The notes: generated by a model from the letters alone, not told the origin. A DNA stretch of 41,519 nucleotides from Rhodospirillaceae bacterium (GCA_002731375.1 PCBT01000023.1:79660-121178), one strand, 5' to 3'. Counted from the stretch's first letter, positions 7,668 through 15,957 are shown. Translations and numbers: made by a program.

Positions 7668-8207
7668 ATGTTTCAAGTCAGCCTGGAAAAGCCCGGTGAT
7701 GGGCCCAAAATCGAAAAACTACTGGATCAATCATTCGGCCCTGAACGCGGGCGGTTGACCGCCTATTGCCTGCGCGCCGATGTGCCTGCCCTGGCCGAGC
7801 TATGTTTCGTCATGCGCGGCGCCGCGTTTCTATGCGCCACGATCCGCTTCTGGCCGGTGCTGATCGATGACCATATCGGCACCGTGCTGCTGGGGCCTCT
7901 AGCGGTGGGCCAGGCCTGGCGCGGCCAGGGGTTCAGCAAAATACTGCTGCGTCACAGCCTGGCCCGGGCCAAGGCTTTGGGCCATGCATCGATGCTGGTG
8001 ATCGGCGATCCAGAATACTACAAGCCATTTGGCTTCTCGTCGGATTTGACCAATGCCTTGGTGCTGCCAAAAGCGGTGGAAGGCGGCCGCTTTCAAGCCT
8101 GTGAGCTGATCGATGGAGCCCTGGACGGAGTTTCCGGCACGGTCACGCCGGCAATCAGGCCTTACGCAGACCCTCAAGGCGCAGCTCCATTTGCTCCGGG
8201 CTCTTGA
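7668..8207 (+). CDS. GNAT family N-acetyltransferase
   Basis: A 179-residue protein with the acetyl-CoA pyrophosphate-binding motif WRGQGFSK (84-91, Q/R-x-x-G-x-G/A type), preceded by GTVLLGPLAV, and with the motif GDPEYYKPFGF near the end of the fold, as in YhbS-like acetyltransferases. The substrate is unknown. No strong Shine-Dalgarno sequence precedes the ATG; only GGAAG about 11 nt away. The last 17 residues (from about 8155 onward) are read antisense through a decayed gene fragment on the opposite strand, so the native C-terminus may once have been different. The gene stands alone, divergent from the SDR operon. Confidence 0.83.
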   Translation: MFQVSLEKPGDGPKIEKLLDQSFGPERGRLTAYCLRADVPALAELCFVMRGAAFLCATIRFWPVLIDDHIGTVLLGPLAVGQAWRGQGFSKILLRHSLARAKALGHASMLVIGDPEYYKPFGFSSDLTNALVLPKAVEGGRFQACELIDGALDGVSGTVTPAIRPYADPQGAAPFAPGS

Positions 8208-8382
8208 TATGAAATAGCTTTGCCTGGGCATATTAGCGGGAGGATCCAGACTGGATATCTAGCAATGCAAATACCGCCGCCGTGGCCTCGTCCTCCCGGC
8301 CCAACTGCCCCAGAACGGCGGCCCAGTGAGCATGGGCCCAGTATTGGCAATTCGGCAGACGGATTGCCTTGGTTAAACCGGC
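8155..8382 (-). pseudogene. Decayed C-terminal fragment of a TPR/adenylate-cyclase-type protein
   Basis: On the minus strand from 8382 a continuous frame gives AIRLPNCQYWAHAHWAAVL then GQLGREDEATAAVFALL, reaches an in-frame TAA at 8235-8233, and continues in the same frame with YAQAKLFHIKSPEQMEL and RLEGLRKA before a TGA at 8157-8155. This looks like the conserved C-terminus of TPR-containing adenylate-cyclase-like proteins, where a TPR-like helix pair is followed by a K-x-PEx-x-E...LEGLRKAG ending. No start codon or N-terminal part remains: the upstream end runs into the last codons of the TauD-type gene. It is therefore a remnant left by deletion, with one internal stop. Family recognition is from memory. 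Confidence 0.62.
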
Positions 8383-9428
8383 TCCAACGGCGTGTTGAGG
8401 TCGGTATCAGCGACGATAATGCCGCCGCGGTTGCCGATTTCGATGCTGCCGTAACGCTGGGCATAGGCCGCCGGCAGGGGCCGGGCACCGGGAATCGCCA
8501 GCCAGAGCCGCAGCAGATGGCGCCGCCGGGCCAAGTCGCCCCATTCCTCATACGCAGTGCGGTCGTGCAGCAGGGTATGGTTGTGCACGAACAGCAAATC
8601 ACCAGGTTCTAGCGAGAATTCCAGATTTAGGGCCGGGTCGTCGGCCAGGGAATCGAACAGGTCGAGGGCTTCATTCTGGGCGGAGGTCAGTTGGGGCACG
8701 CCCTCCAAACGCTGTGCCGAGCGCACATAATGCGGCGCATAAATGGCGGAAAGATAGCCAGCATGGGCGTTGAATACGGGGATTTCAAAGTATTCCCGGC
8801 CGTCCGCGGTGATTTCACCGCGCCGGTCGGTAGCCATGGGCTCGAACAGCAGCTTGGCCAGATCGGGGCGGCGTTCCCGCATTTCATTGTAGATCGTCAT
8901 GGAGCTGACCAAGCCGGACTGCCCGCCCGACTTGGCGCCGCGCAAACACATCAAGCCAACGATATCGCAGGAATCGGTGTGATAATTCTGCCGCTCCGTT
9001 GTCTGATAAATGCGCACCGAAGCATCGCTGGTCGAGAGGCCAAGATCGCAGACATGCCCCAGAATGTGTCCCTTGCCGTTCTGCGAACGCGCAAATCCCA
9101 TATGTGTGCCGATGCCATAAAACAGCGCCGCCGCCAGGGGAATATCTTCGGCATGGGAAGGCAGGCCGCGCAGGGCCACAAAACCACGCCCGTACAGGCA
9201 TTCACGCACCGCCTCGGCGATAACCGGTCCGCTTTCCAGTAACGGAAAATCCGCCTGGGTCATGACGGCGATATCCCCGCCGGTCTCGAGATACCCGCGG
9301 GCCTGGGCGTCCATCTCGGCGGCCTGTGCGTCGTTCAGGTTTACCATCCAATCGGCGGCGGCGGCCAGATCGGGGCCATACCAGGCGGAAGGACCGGTTA
9401 TTTTCGGCGGCAATTCTCCGATTTCCAA
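8373..9428 (-). CDS. TauD/TfdA-family Fe(II)/2-oxoglutarate dioxygenase
   Basis: A 351-residue protein with the iron-binding facial triad: His150 and Asp152 in NYHTDSCD, and distal His288 in NHTLLHDRTAYEE. A following Arg-rich RRRHLLRLWL (301-310) supplies the 2-oxoglutarate-binding arginine. GFVALRGLP (82-90) and SGGQSGLVSS are also typical of the TauD/gamma-butyrobetaine hydroxylase superfamily. These enzymes hydroxylate small organic substrates such as taurine, aryloxyacetates or betaines; which one cannot be read from the sequence, and no transporter or regulator is adjacent. It is divergent from the FAD-linked oxidase gene. Its 3' end borders a pseudogene fragment, suggesting a rearrangement there. 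Confidence 0.9.
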   Translation of the reverse strand: MEIGELPPKITGPSAWYGPDLAAAADWMVNLNDAQAAEMDAQARGYLETGGDIAVMTQADFPLLESGPVIAEAVRECLYGRGFVALRGLPSHAEDIPLAAALFYGIGTHMGFARSQNGKGHILGHVCDLGLSTSDASVRIYQTTERQNYHTDSCDIVGLMCLRGAKSGGQSGLVSSMTIYNEMRERRPDLAKLLFEPMATDRRGEITADGREYFEIPVFNAHAGYLSAIYAPHYVRSAQRLEGVPQLTSAQNEALDLFDSLADDPALNLEFSLEPGDLLFVHNHTLLHDRTAYEEWGDLARRRHLLRLWLAIPGARPLPAAYAQRYGSIEIGNRGGIIVADTDLNTPLEPV

Positions 9429-9458
9429 AATTCAAGTGCTCCCCAGCTGCAGCGAATG

Positions 9459-9485
9459 TTGCAAATACTCTAGCTATTGTATACT
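9459..9485 (+). promoter_or_regulatory. Candidate sigma-70 promoter of the FAD-linked oxidase gene
   Basis: TTGCAA at 9459-9464 and TATACT at 9480-9485 resemble -35 and -10 boxes (4/6 and 5/6 matches), with a short 15-bp spacer. They lie 40 bp upstream of the chosen start codon at 9525. The short spacer weakens the call. Confidence 0.35.
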
Positions 9486-9524
9486 CGCGGTCAAATCGCA
9501 ACGTCTGTTTTGAAAGGGGCACCC

Positions 9525-10919
9525 ATGAGCATGGCAAGCAGCGAGACAACTTTAGGCGTGATCAAGGAACTGCGGGCCCTGTTGGGTGACCGCCTTTCCA
9601 CCGCCGAAGCGGTACGCGATGCGCACGGCCATGATGAAGGCTGGCATCCCACTCAGGCCCCGGACGCTGTCGTCTTCGCGCAATCCACCGAGGAAATATC
9701 GTCGATTGTCAGGATCTGCCATACCGCCGGCATTCCAATTATTCCCTATGGCGCAGGCACGTCGGTCGAGGGGCATGTCCAGGCCGCCCGGGGGGGCATT
9801 TGTGTCGATGTGGGTGGCATGAACGAGATATTGGAGGTCCACGCCGAAGACCTAGATTGCACGGTACAGCCGGGCGTGCGGCGCAAGCAGCTGAATGATT
9901 ACCTGCGCGACACAGGTTTGTTTTTCCCCATAGATCCCGGCGCCGACGCCTCCATCGGCGGCATGACCGGAACCAGGGCATCGGGCACCAACGCGGTGCG
10001 CTACGGTACCATGCGCGAGAATGTCATATCCCTGACCGTGGTCCTGGCCAATGGCGAGGTCATCCGCACGGCACGGCGTTCGCGCAAGTCCTCCGCCGGT
10101 TATGATCTGACACGGCTGTTCGTCGGCTCGGAAGGTACTCTGGGCATCATTACCGAGATCACCCTACGCCTATATGGCATGCCGGATAATATATCCTCCG
10201 CCGTGGTGCCCTTCGAGACCCTGGAAGGCGCCGTTGATACCACGATCTGCACCATTCAGTCCGGCATTCCCATTGCCCGCATCGAGCTTCTGGACGATGT
10301 GCAGATGGATGCGTTGAACAGATATTCCAAGATGGATCATCCGGTAAAGCCAACGTTGTTTCTGGAATTCCATGGCACCGATGCCGGCGTGGCGGAACAA
10401 ATTTCAATGGTCAAGGCCTTTGGCGAGGATTTTGGCGCGGGCGAATTCCAATGGTCGGATCAGTTGGAGGATCGCAATCGCCTGTGGCAGGCCCGCCACG
10501 ATGTGGCCTATGCCTGCAAGGCCCTGCGTCCCGGTTGCGAGATCTGGGCCACGGATGTCTGCGTGCCACTTTCACGGCTGGCGGAATGCATCGCGGAAAC
10601 CCGCAAGGATCTAGAAAGTGCCTCAATCCCGGCGCCGCTGTGCGGCCATGTGGGCGACGGAAATTTCCATCTGGCCTTTGTCCTTGATCCCAACGAGCCG
10701 GTGGAAATGCGCGAGGCCCAGGAGTTGAACGAGCGCCTGGTCAACCGGGCCCTGGCCATGGACGGCACTTGCACCGGCGAACACGGCGTGGGCCTGGGCA
10801 AGCAGAAATACATGCGGGCCGAACACGGTGATGCAATCGAGGTCATGCGCGCGGTCAAGGCGGCGATCGACCCGGATAACATCATGAACCCCGGCAAAAT
10901 GTTGCCGCAGCAAAATTGA
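9525..10919 (+). CDS. FAD-linked oxidase, D-lactate/glycolate dehydrogenase type
   Basis: The ATG at 9525 has GAAAGGGG (9512-9519) upstream and gives 464 residues; an in-frame ATG at 9477 would add 16 residues but has no ribosome site. The PCMH-type FAD domain is clear: IIPYGAGTSVEGH, DPGADASIGGM, TRASGTNAVRYG and LFVGSEGTLGIITEITL. The C-terminal cap has CGHVGDGNFH and CTGEHGVGLGKQ, which match D-lactate dehydrogenase (LDHD/Dld) and GlcD. It should oxidise a D-2-hydroxy acid to a 2-oxo acid and pass electrons to the respiratory chain. No glcE or glcF is adjacent, which favours a stand-alone D-lactate-type enzyme over glycolate oxidase. An aldo/keto reductase gene follows 11 nt later. Confidence 0.9.
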   Translation: MSMASSETTLGVIKELRALLGDRLSTAEAVRDAHGHDEGWHPTQAPDAVVFAQSTEEISSIVRICHTAGIPIIPYGAGTSVEGHVQAARGGICVDVGGMNEILEVHAEDLDCTVQPGVRRKQLNDYLRDTGLFFPIDPGADASIGGMTGTRASGTNAVRYGTMRENVISLTVVLANGEVIRTARRSRKSSAGYDLTRLFVGSEGTLGIITEITLRLYGMPDNISSAVVPFETLEGAVDTTICTIQSGIPIARIELLDDVQMDALNRYSKMDHPVKPTLFLEFHGTDAGVAEQISMVKAFGEDFGAGEFQWSDQLEDRNRLWQARHDVAYACKALRPGCEIWATDVCVPLSRLAECIAETRKDLESASIPAPLCGHVGDGNFHLAFVLDPNEPVEMREAQELNERLVNRALAMDGTCTGEHGVGLGKQKYMRAEHGDAIEVMRAVKAAIDPDNIMNPGKMLPQQN

Positions 10920-10930
10920 CGGAAGAATGA

Positions 10931-11911
10931 ATGGATAAAGGCAATCTAGGTCCCCTAGGGCCGGTCAGCCGGCTAACGCTGGGCGGCGGCGGCTTGGGCC
11001 AGTTGTGGGGCCAGACCGATCGGGCGGAATGTGTCGCCACCCTGCGGGCGGCGGTGGATGCAGGCATTGACCTGATCGACCTGGCCTACCGCTATGGCGA
11101 GGGCGAGGCGGAGGAAGTATTTGGCGAAGCCTTCGAGGGTCGCCCACCAAGCGGCGTCCACGTCACCTCCAAATGCCTGTTGGGCAACACACCGGGTGAT
11201 CAGATCGAGACCCGCCTGCGCCAATCCATCCATGACAGTCTGGCCCGCTTGCGACTGCAACGCCTGGATCTATTCTTTCTGCATTCCAACGTGGCGCCCG
11301 ACGGCCACCCCATGCAGCGGCATCCTGACGCCGGCGCCCGCATGACCGCGCAAAGTGATTTCGTCACGGTGGTGCGGCCGTGTTTCGAGGCCTTCGTCGC
11401 CGAAGGCCTGATCGGCGCCTGGGGCCTGACCGGTATCGGCCATCCCGACGCCATTATTGAACTGCTGGGCGACAGGCCGGCACCAGCGGTGGTGCAATGC
11501 ATCGCCAATGCCATGGATTCTCCCGGTGCCTTAAAGTTTTATGACGAACCGGCCCGGCCCCGCGATATCATCGCCGTGGCCCAGGAGAACGGTGTCGGGG
11601 TGATGGGAATCCGCGCAGTCCAGGCCGGCGCCCTGACCGACGCCATCGACCGGGACCTGCCCCCTGATCACGGGGAGGTTCGTGATTTCAATCAGGCCGC
11701 TGCCTTCCGCACCCTGGCGGCGGAACTGGGCCTTTCGGCGGCGACCCTGGGCCATCGTTACGCCCTTTCCATGGCCGGTGTAGACACTGTGGTGCTGGGT
11801 GTGAAGAACCGATCTGAATTGGCTGAATGCGTGGCGGCCGCCGCCGCCGGCCCCTTGCGGGATGAGATCATAGCCCGGGTGGACGGCTGTTTCATGGGCA
11901 ATACCAACTAG
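10931..11911 (+). CDS. Aldo/keto reductase
   Basis: A 326-residue TIM-barrel oxidoreductase with the catalytic tetrad Asp50, Tyr55 (LIDLAYRYGEGEAE), Lys81 (VTSKCLL) and His118 (LFFLHSN). The C-terminal NADP-binding part contains VLGVKNRSELAE. The start has GGAAG 5 nt upstream. The family reduces carbonyls with NAD(P)H; sequences with this layout are often annotated as pyridoxal 4-dehydrogenase or L-fucose dehydrogenase-like, and I cannot decide. It sits 11 nt after the FAD oxidase stop, and its stop codon is within 15 nt of the idi start, so the three genes are probably co-transcribed. Confidence 0.88.
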   Translation: MDKGNLGPLGPVSRLTLGGGGLGQLWGQTDRAECVATLRAAVDAGIDLIDLAYRYGEGEAEEVFGEAFEGRPPSGVHVTSKCLLGNTPGDQIETRLRQSIHDSLARLRLQRLDLFFLHSNVAPDGHPMQRHPDAGARMTAQSDFVTVVRPCFEAFVAEGLIGAWGLTGIGHPDAIIELLGDRPAPAVVQCIANAMDSPGALKFYDEPARPRDIIAVAQENGVGVMGIRAVQAGALTDAIDRDLPPDHGEVRDFNQAAAFRTLAAELGLSAATLGHRYALSMAGVDTVVLGVKNRSELAECVAAAAAGPLRDEIIARVDGCFMGNTN

Positions 11912-11924
11912 GGTGATAAAAAAC

Positions 11925-12488
11925 GTGAGCACGAACAACACGGACGGAAGCGGCACACCACCGCGAGCGCTTGTCTTGGTGGACGAACATGACCGGCAAG
12001 TTGGCCTCTGCGAAAAGTTGGAGGCCCACCGTCAAGGTCTGCTGCACCGCGCCTTTTCGGTCATTATCAAGAACGATGCCGGGCAGATACTGTTGCAACA
12101 ACGGGCAGCCGGCAAGTATCACTCGCCCGGCCTATGGGCTAATGCCTGCTGCGGCCATCCCGGCCAGGGCGATGACGTGGGCCAGGCGGCACGGCGACGT
12201 CTGGGCGAAGAAATGGGTTTCGAGACCGATTTACACCCCGCGCGGCGGCACAGCTATCGTGCCAACGTGGGCGGCGGTTTGATCGAAAATGAATTCGTGC
12301 ATGTCTTCTTTGGCTGTTTCAATGGCGCCATCATGGCGAATGCGGAAGAGGCCGCCGATTACCGTTGGCTCGACGCGGAGGCCTTGCTGGCCGATGTGGC
12401 CTCCAATCCTGATAGTTACAGCACCTGGTTCCGCAACTATCTCCTTCATTTCGGAGACGAAATTATATCCTGGAAGCCCGTGACTTAG
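11925..12488 (+). CDS. idi: Isopentenyl-diphosphate delta-isomerase, type I
   Basis: A 187-residue Nudix-fold isomerase interconverting isopentenyl and dimethylallyl diphosphate. The key segments are WANACCGHPGQGDD with the catalytic cysteine, the Nudix helix RRLGEEMGFE, and IENEFVHVF with the catalytic glutamate. HRAFSVIIKN and LLQQRAAGKYHSPGLW are also typical. GTG at 11925 is preferred because GGTGAT, complementary to the 16S 3' end, lies 7 nt upstream; a GTG at 11913 would add four residues. It is the last gene of an FAD oxidase/aldo-keto reductase/idi run. Type I Idi is not universal in bacteria, and no other isoprenoid gene is nearby. It ends 6 bp from the convergent acyl-CoA dehydrogenase stop. 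Confidence 0.92.
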   Translation: MSTNNTDGSGTPPRALVLVDEHDRQVGLCEKLEAHRQGLLHRAFSVIIKNDAGQILLQQRAAGKYHSPGLWANACCGHPGQGDDVGQAARRRLGEEMGFETDLHPARRHSYRANVGGGLIENEFVHVFFGCFNGAIMANAEEAADYRWLDAEALLADVASNPDSYSTWFRNYLLHFGDEIISWKPVT

Positions 12489-12493
12489 AGCGA

Positions 12494-13696
12494 TCAGAGG
12501 CCCAGAACCTGCTTGGCGACGATATTGCGTTGAATTTCGTTGGAGCCGCCATAGATCGATGACGCCCGAAAATTGAGAAACTTCGGCACCGCCGGCACCG
12601 CGTGGCGCGGGCCAATGGGCTCTATATTATTGCCGGGCACACGGGCCTCGGGTTGATAGGCCGCGCCATAATAATGCACCGCCTCGACCATCAGTTCCGT
12701 CATCCATTGATTGGTTTCCGAGCCCAGGACCTTCATAATCGAGCTGGCCGGACCCGGCCTGCCGCGCTCGACGATTTCAGCGATTGTCCGATGTTCCGTA
12801 TATTCCGCCGCCTGTTGCTTAATCTCCGCCGCTGCCAGTTTCAGGGCAAAGGCCGGATCATCGCTCAAGACGCCACCCCCCACCGGTTCGGCCTCCACAA
12901 TATCCCGTAGTTTCGCCAAGGAGGCATCGACCATGGCGGCATAGGCGCTGCCGCCACGTTCAAACTCAAGCAGATATTTCGCCACCGTCCAGCCGTCGTT
13001 CTCCTCGCCCAGGCGATTGGCCACGGGGACCCGTACATCGTCGAAGAAAACCTGATTAACCTCGTGGTCGCCGGCCAGGGTGATAATCGGCTCGACCATG
13101 ATGCCGGGGGTTTTCATATCGAACAGCACAAAACTAATGCCTTCCTGACGCTTTTCCCCCTCCGCCGTGCGCACCAGGCAGAAGATCCAATCGGCATGTT
13201 GTGCCCCGGTGGTCCAGATTTTCGAGCCGTTGATGACATACTCATCGCCATCCCGAACCGCCCGCGTCTGCAACGAGGCCAGGTCCGAGCCCGAGCCCGG
13301 CTCGGAATAGCCTTGGCACCAGATATCTTCACCGGAGAGGATTCTTGGCAGGTAGTATGCTTTCTGCTCGTCCGTGCCGAACTGCATGATCACCGGAGCA
13401 ACCAGGGTCAGACCCATGAGATAGACAGTCGGCGTACCCGCCTTGCCAGCCTCGGAGTCATAGATATAGCGCTGCATGGGGGTCCAGCTGGGGCCGCCGT
13501 ATTCCGCCGGCCAGGTCGGCGCGATCCAGCCCTTTTCGTGGAGAATTTTGTACCAGCGCTGGCTGATATCGAACTCCGCGAAGACGCCGGAATTCAAACG
13601 CGTGGCGTCACGCAGATCATCGCTCAGCTTTTCGTCCAGAAAGGCCCGCACTTCGTCGCGGAAAGCCAGATCATCGGCGCTCATCTCAAGATGCAT
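12494..13696 (-). CDS. Acyl-CoA dehydrogenase (second gene of a tandem pair)
   Basis: A 400-residue flavoprotein with CQGYSEPGSGSDLASLQTRA (127-146), INGSKIWTTGAQHA (155-168), and C-terminal SSIYGGSNEIQRNIVAK. The Glu found before the GxxQIQR segment in medium-chain enzymes is Gly here, and Glu246 in YLLEFERGG aligns with the alternative catalytic base of isovaleryl-CoA dehydrogenase. The ATG at 13696 is chosen because the resulting MHLEMSADD matches the N-terminus of its neighbour; an upstream TTG at 13717 overlaps the neighbour's stop. It probably introduces a 2,3 double bond into an acyl-CoA. Long stretches are identical to the upstream gene at 13714-14916. Confidence 0.9.
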   Translation of the reverse strand: MHLEMSADDLAFRDEVRAFLDEKLSDDLRDATRLNSGVFAEFDISQRWYKILHEKGWIAPTWPAEYGGPSWTPMQRYIYDSEAGKAGTPTVYLMGLTLVAPVIMQFGTDEQKAYYLPRILSGEDIWCQGYSEPGSGSDLASLQTRAVRDGDEYVINGSKIWTTGAQHADWIFCLVRTAEGEKRQEGISFVLFDMKTPGIMVEPIITLAGDHEVNQVFFDDVRVPVANRLGEENDGWTVAKYLLEFERGGSAYAAMVDASLAKLRDIVEAEPVGGGVLSDDPAFALKLAAAEIKQQAAEYTEHRTIAEIVERGRPGPASSIMKVLGSETNQWMTELMVEAVHYYGAAYQPEARVPGNNIEPIGPRHAVPAVPKFLNFRASSIYGGSNEIQRNIVAKQVLGL

Positions 13697-13713
13697 GGAT
13701 ACGAAACCTTTTA

Positions 13714-14916
13714 TCAAAGCCCCAGTACCAGCTTGGCCATGATGTTGCGTTGTACTTCCGAGGAGCCGGCATAGATGGTGGCGGCGCGGAAGTTCAGGTA
13801 TTTCGGCATCACCGGAACTGACTTCTCCGGGCCGATGGCTTCCACATTGTTGCCGGGCACGCGGGTCTCGGGCTGATAGGGCGCGGCGTAATATTGTGTC
13901 GCCTCTACCGCCAGTTCCGAGATCAACTGATTGTTTTCCGAACCCAGCACTTTCATGATCGAACTGGCCGGACCCGGCCGCCCGCGCTGTGCGATATCGG
14001 ACATGATCCGGTGTTCGGTTGCCTGCACGGCTATCTGGCGGACTTCCAGAGCGGCCAGTTTGCCAGCAAAGGCGCCGTCATCGATCAAACGGCCACCGTC
14101 CTTGCTTTCGGCTTCGGCTATTGCACGCAGCTTTTTCAGGGCGGCTTCTAACAATGTGGCATAGGCCGCGCCACCCCGTTCGAATTCCAGCAGATATTTG
14201 GCCACGGTCCAGCCATCGTTCTCCGGGCCGACCCGGTTGGCAATGGGTACACGCACATCGTCCAGGAAAACCTGATTGACCTCATGATCGCCGGCAATGG
14301 TGATAATGGGTTCGATGGTAATACCCGGCGTATTCATATCGATCAGGATAAAGGAGATGCCCTCCTGTGGCTTGCCTTCCGTGGAGGTGCGGACCAGGCA
14401 GAACATCCGCGTCGCATGCTGGGCGCCCGTGGTCCAGATCTTGGTGCCGTCGACCACATAGTGATCACCGTCGATAACCGCCCTGGTTTGCAATGAGGCC
14501 AGATCGGAGCCCGAGCCGGGTTCCGAATAGCCCTGGCACCAGACATCGTCGCCGGAGCGGATGCGCGGCAGATAGTAGTTTTTCTGCTCGTCCGTACCGA
14601 ACTTCATCACCACGGGGCCGACCATGCGCAGACCCATGGAGAACAGGCGTGGCGCACCGGCAGCCCCGGCTTCGGAATCATAGATATAGCGTTGTATGGG
14701 CGTCCAGCCGGTACCGCCATGCTCCACCGGCCAAGCCGGCGCGACCCAACCCTTTTCATGCAGCGTCTTGTGCCAGCGGTGGCTGATTTCGAATTCCGCA
14801 AAAACGCCGGAGGTCAAATCGGAGGCTTCTCGCATGTCGGCGGTCAGTTTTTCATCGAAAAAGGCTCTCACCTCGTCACGAAAGGCCGCATCCGCCGCCG
14901 ACATTTCCATATCCAT
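13714..14916 (-). CDS. Acyl-CoA dehydrogenase (first gene of a tandem pair)
   Basis: A 400-residue acyl-CoA dehydrogenase with CQGYSEPGSGSDLASLQTRA (127-146), VDGTKIWTTGAQHATRMF and C-terminal ATIYAGSSEVQRNIMAK. The medium-chain-type catalytic Glu position is Ala, while Glu246 in YLLEFERGG can act as the base. The start has AAGGAG about 9 nt upstream. It is collinear without gaps with the downstream paralogue through residue 246, so the two arose by tandem duplication. They may form homo- or heterotetramers. The gene is divergent from a DMT transporter gene. The acyl substrate is unknown. Confidence 0.9.
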   Translation of the reverse strand: MDMEMSAADAAFRDEVRAFFDEKLTADMREASDLTSGVFAEFEISHRWHKTLHEKGWVAPAWPVEHGGTGWTPIQRYIYDSEAGAAGAPRLFSMGLRMVGPVVMKFGTDEQKNYYLPRIRSGDDVWCQGYSEPGSGSDLASLQTRAVIDGDHYVVDGTKIWTTGAQHATRMFCLVRTSTEGKPQEGISFILIDMNTPGITIEPIITIAGDHEVNQVFLDDVRVPIANRVGPENDGWTVAKYLLEFERGGAAYATLLEAALKKLRAIAEAESKDGGRLIDDGAFAGKLAALEVRQIAVQATEHRIMSDIAQRGRPGPASSIMKVLGSENNQLISELAVEATQYYAAPYQPETRVPGNNVEAIGPEKSVPVMPKYLNFRAATIYAGSSEVQRNIMAKLVLGL

Positions 14917-14959
14917 CTAAACCAACTCCTTCTGTACGGACGCTTCAATATTCGAGCCA

Positions 14960-14968
14960 TGGTATAAT
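14960..14968 (+). promoter_or_regulatory. Extended -10 promoter of the DMT transporter gene
   Basis: TGG followed by a perfect TATAAT (14963-14968) makes a TGnTATAAT extended -10 element, 35 bp before the transporter start codon. No good -35 box is seen at 16-18 bp, as is allowed for extended -10 promoters. It lies in the 87-bp divergent region. Confidence 0.5.
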
Positions 14969-15003
14969 ACGAACCCAAACCGATAAAGCCGATAAAGAAG
15001 CAT

Positions 15004-15957
15004 TTGAAGACCGTGAGCCAACATGACAAGCCAACCTGGGGCATTTTCTTTGTGGTCCTTGGGATGACCGCCATCACCGTCAACGACATGTTGATCAAGC
15101 TGTTGTCCGGCGACTATCCATTGCACCAAATGATCTTCCTGCGTTCCGTCATCGGCATCGTCTTCAGTCTTGCCCTGGTGCAGCTGGAAGGCGGCTTCAA
15201 CATTCTACGTACGGACAAACCATTGCTGCATCTGCTGCGCGGGCTGCTGCTTGTGGTTTCCAATCTGTCGTTCTTCACGGCCCTGGCGGTATTGCCCCTG
15301 GCAGATACCACGGCGTTGTTCTTTGTCGCGCCCTTGTTCATCACGCTGCTATCAATCCCGCTTCTGGGGGAAAGGGTCGGCATCCGTCGGATCAGCGCCG
15401 TGCTGGTTGGTTTCGCCGGCGTCCTGGTGATGCAGCAGCCCTGGTCCTCCGAAGGGCTAGGTACCGGTGAAAGGCTTGTCCTGTTGCTACCGGTGCTGGC
15501 CGCCTTCACCTATGCCCTGTGCCAGATCATGGCGCGGCGTCTTGGCGCCACGGCCAAGGCCTCGGCCTTGGCCGTCTATATTCAGGGCACGTTCATTTTG
15601 ATCAGTCTTGGCTTTTGGATCATTGCCGGCGATGGCCGCTATGCGGAGGGTACCGACAATGCAAGTTTGCAGTTTCTGTTGCGGCCCTGGCGCCGGCCCG
15701 ATGTGGATGATGGCCTGTTATTCCTGGCACTGGGCGTCTTGTCCGGGGTGATCGGATATTCCATATCACAAGCTTACCGCCTGGCCCAGCCGGCGACGGT
15801 GGCGCCGTTTGAATATGTCGCCATGCCCTTGGCGGTCCTGTGGGGCTGGTTGATCTGGGACTATCTACCCAGCGCGCAGATCCTGGTCGGCATCATCTTA
15901 ATTATGGGAGCCGGCCTTTATGTCTTCCTCCGTGAAAGGCAACGCGGGCGGCCCTGA
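15004..15957 (+). CDS. DMT superfamily (EamA) transporter
   Basis: A 317-residue integral membrane protein with about ten predicted hydrophobic helices arranged as two EamA repeats. The first repeat contains MLIKLLSG and FLRSVIGIVFSLALV, with PLADTTALFFVAPLFITLLS; the second contains ALCQIMARRLGATAKA and AQPATVAPFEYVAMPLAVLWG. The loop between the repeats carries RISAVLVGFAGVLVMQQP. These proteins usually export metabolites such as amino acids or purines; the substrate here is unknown. The start is uncertain: a TTG at 15004 or a GTG at 15013, neither with a strong ribosome site. It is divergent from the acyl-CoA dehydrogenase pair. Confidence 0.88.
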   Translation: MKTVSQHDKPTWGIFFVVLGMTAITVNDMLIKLLSGDYPLHQMIFLRSVIGIVFSLALVQLEGGFNILRTDKPLLHLLRGLLLVVSNLSFFTALAVLPLADTTALFFVAPLFITLLSIPLLGERVGIRRISAVLVGFAGVLVMQQPWSSEGLGTGERLVLLLPVLAAFTYALCQIMARRLGATAKASALAVYIQGTFILISLGFWIIAGDGRYAEGTDNASLQFLLRPWRRPDVDDGLLFLALGVLSGVIGYSISQAYRLAQPATVAPFEYVAMPLAVLWGWLIWDYLPSAQILVGIILIMGAGLYVFLRERQRGRP

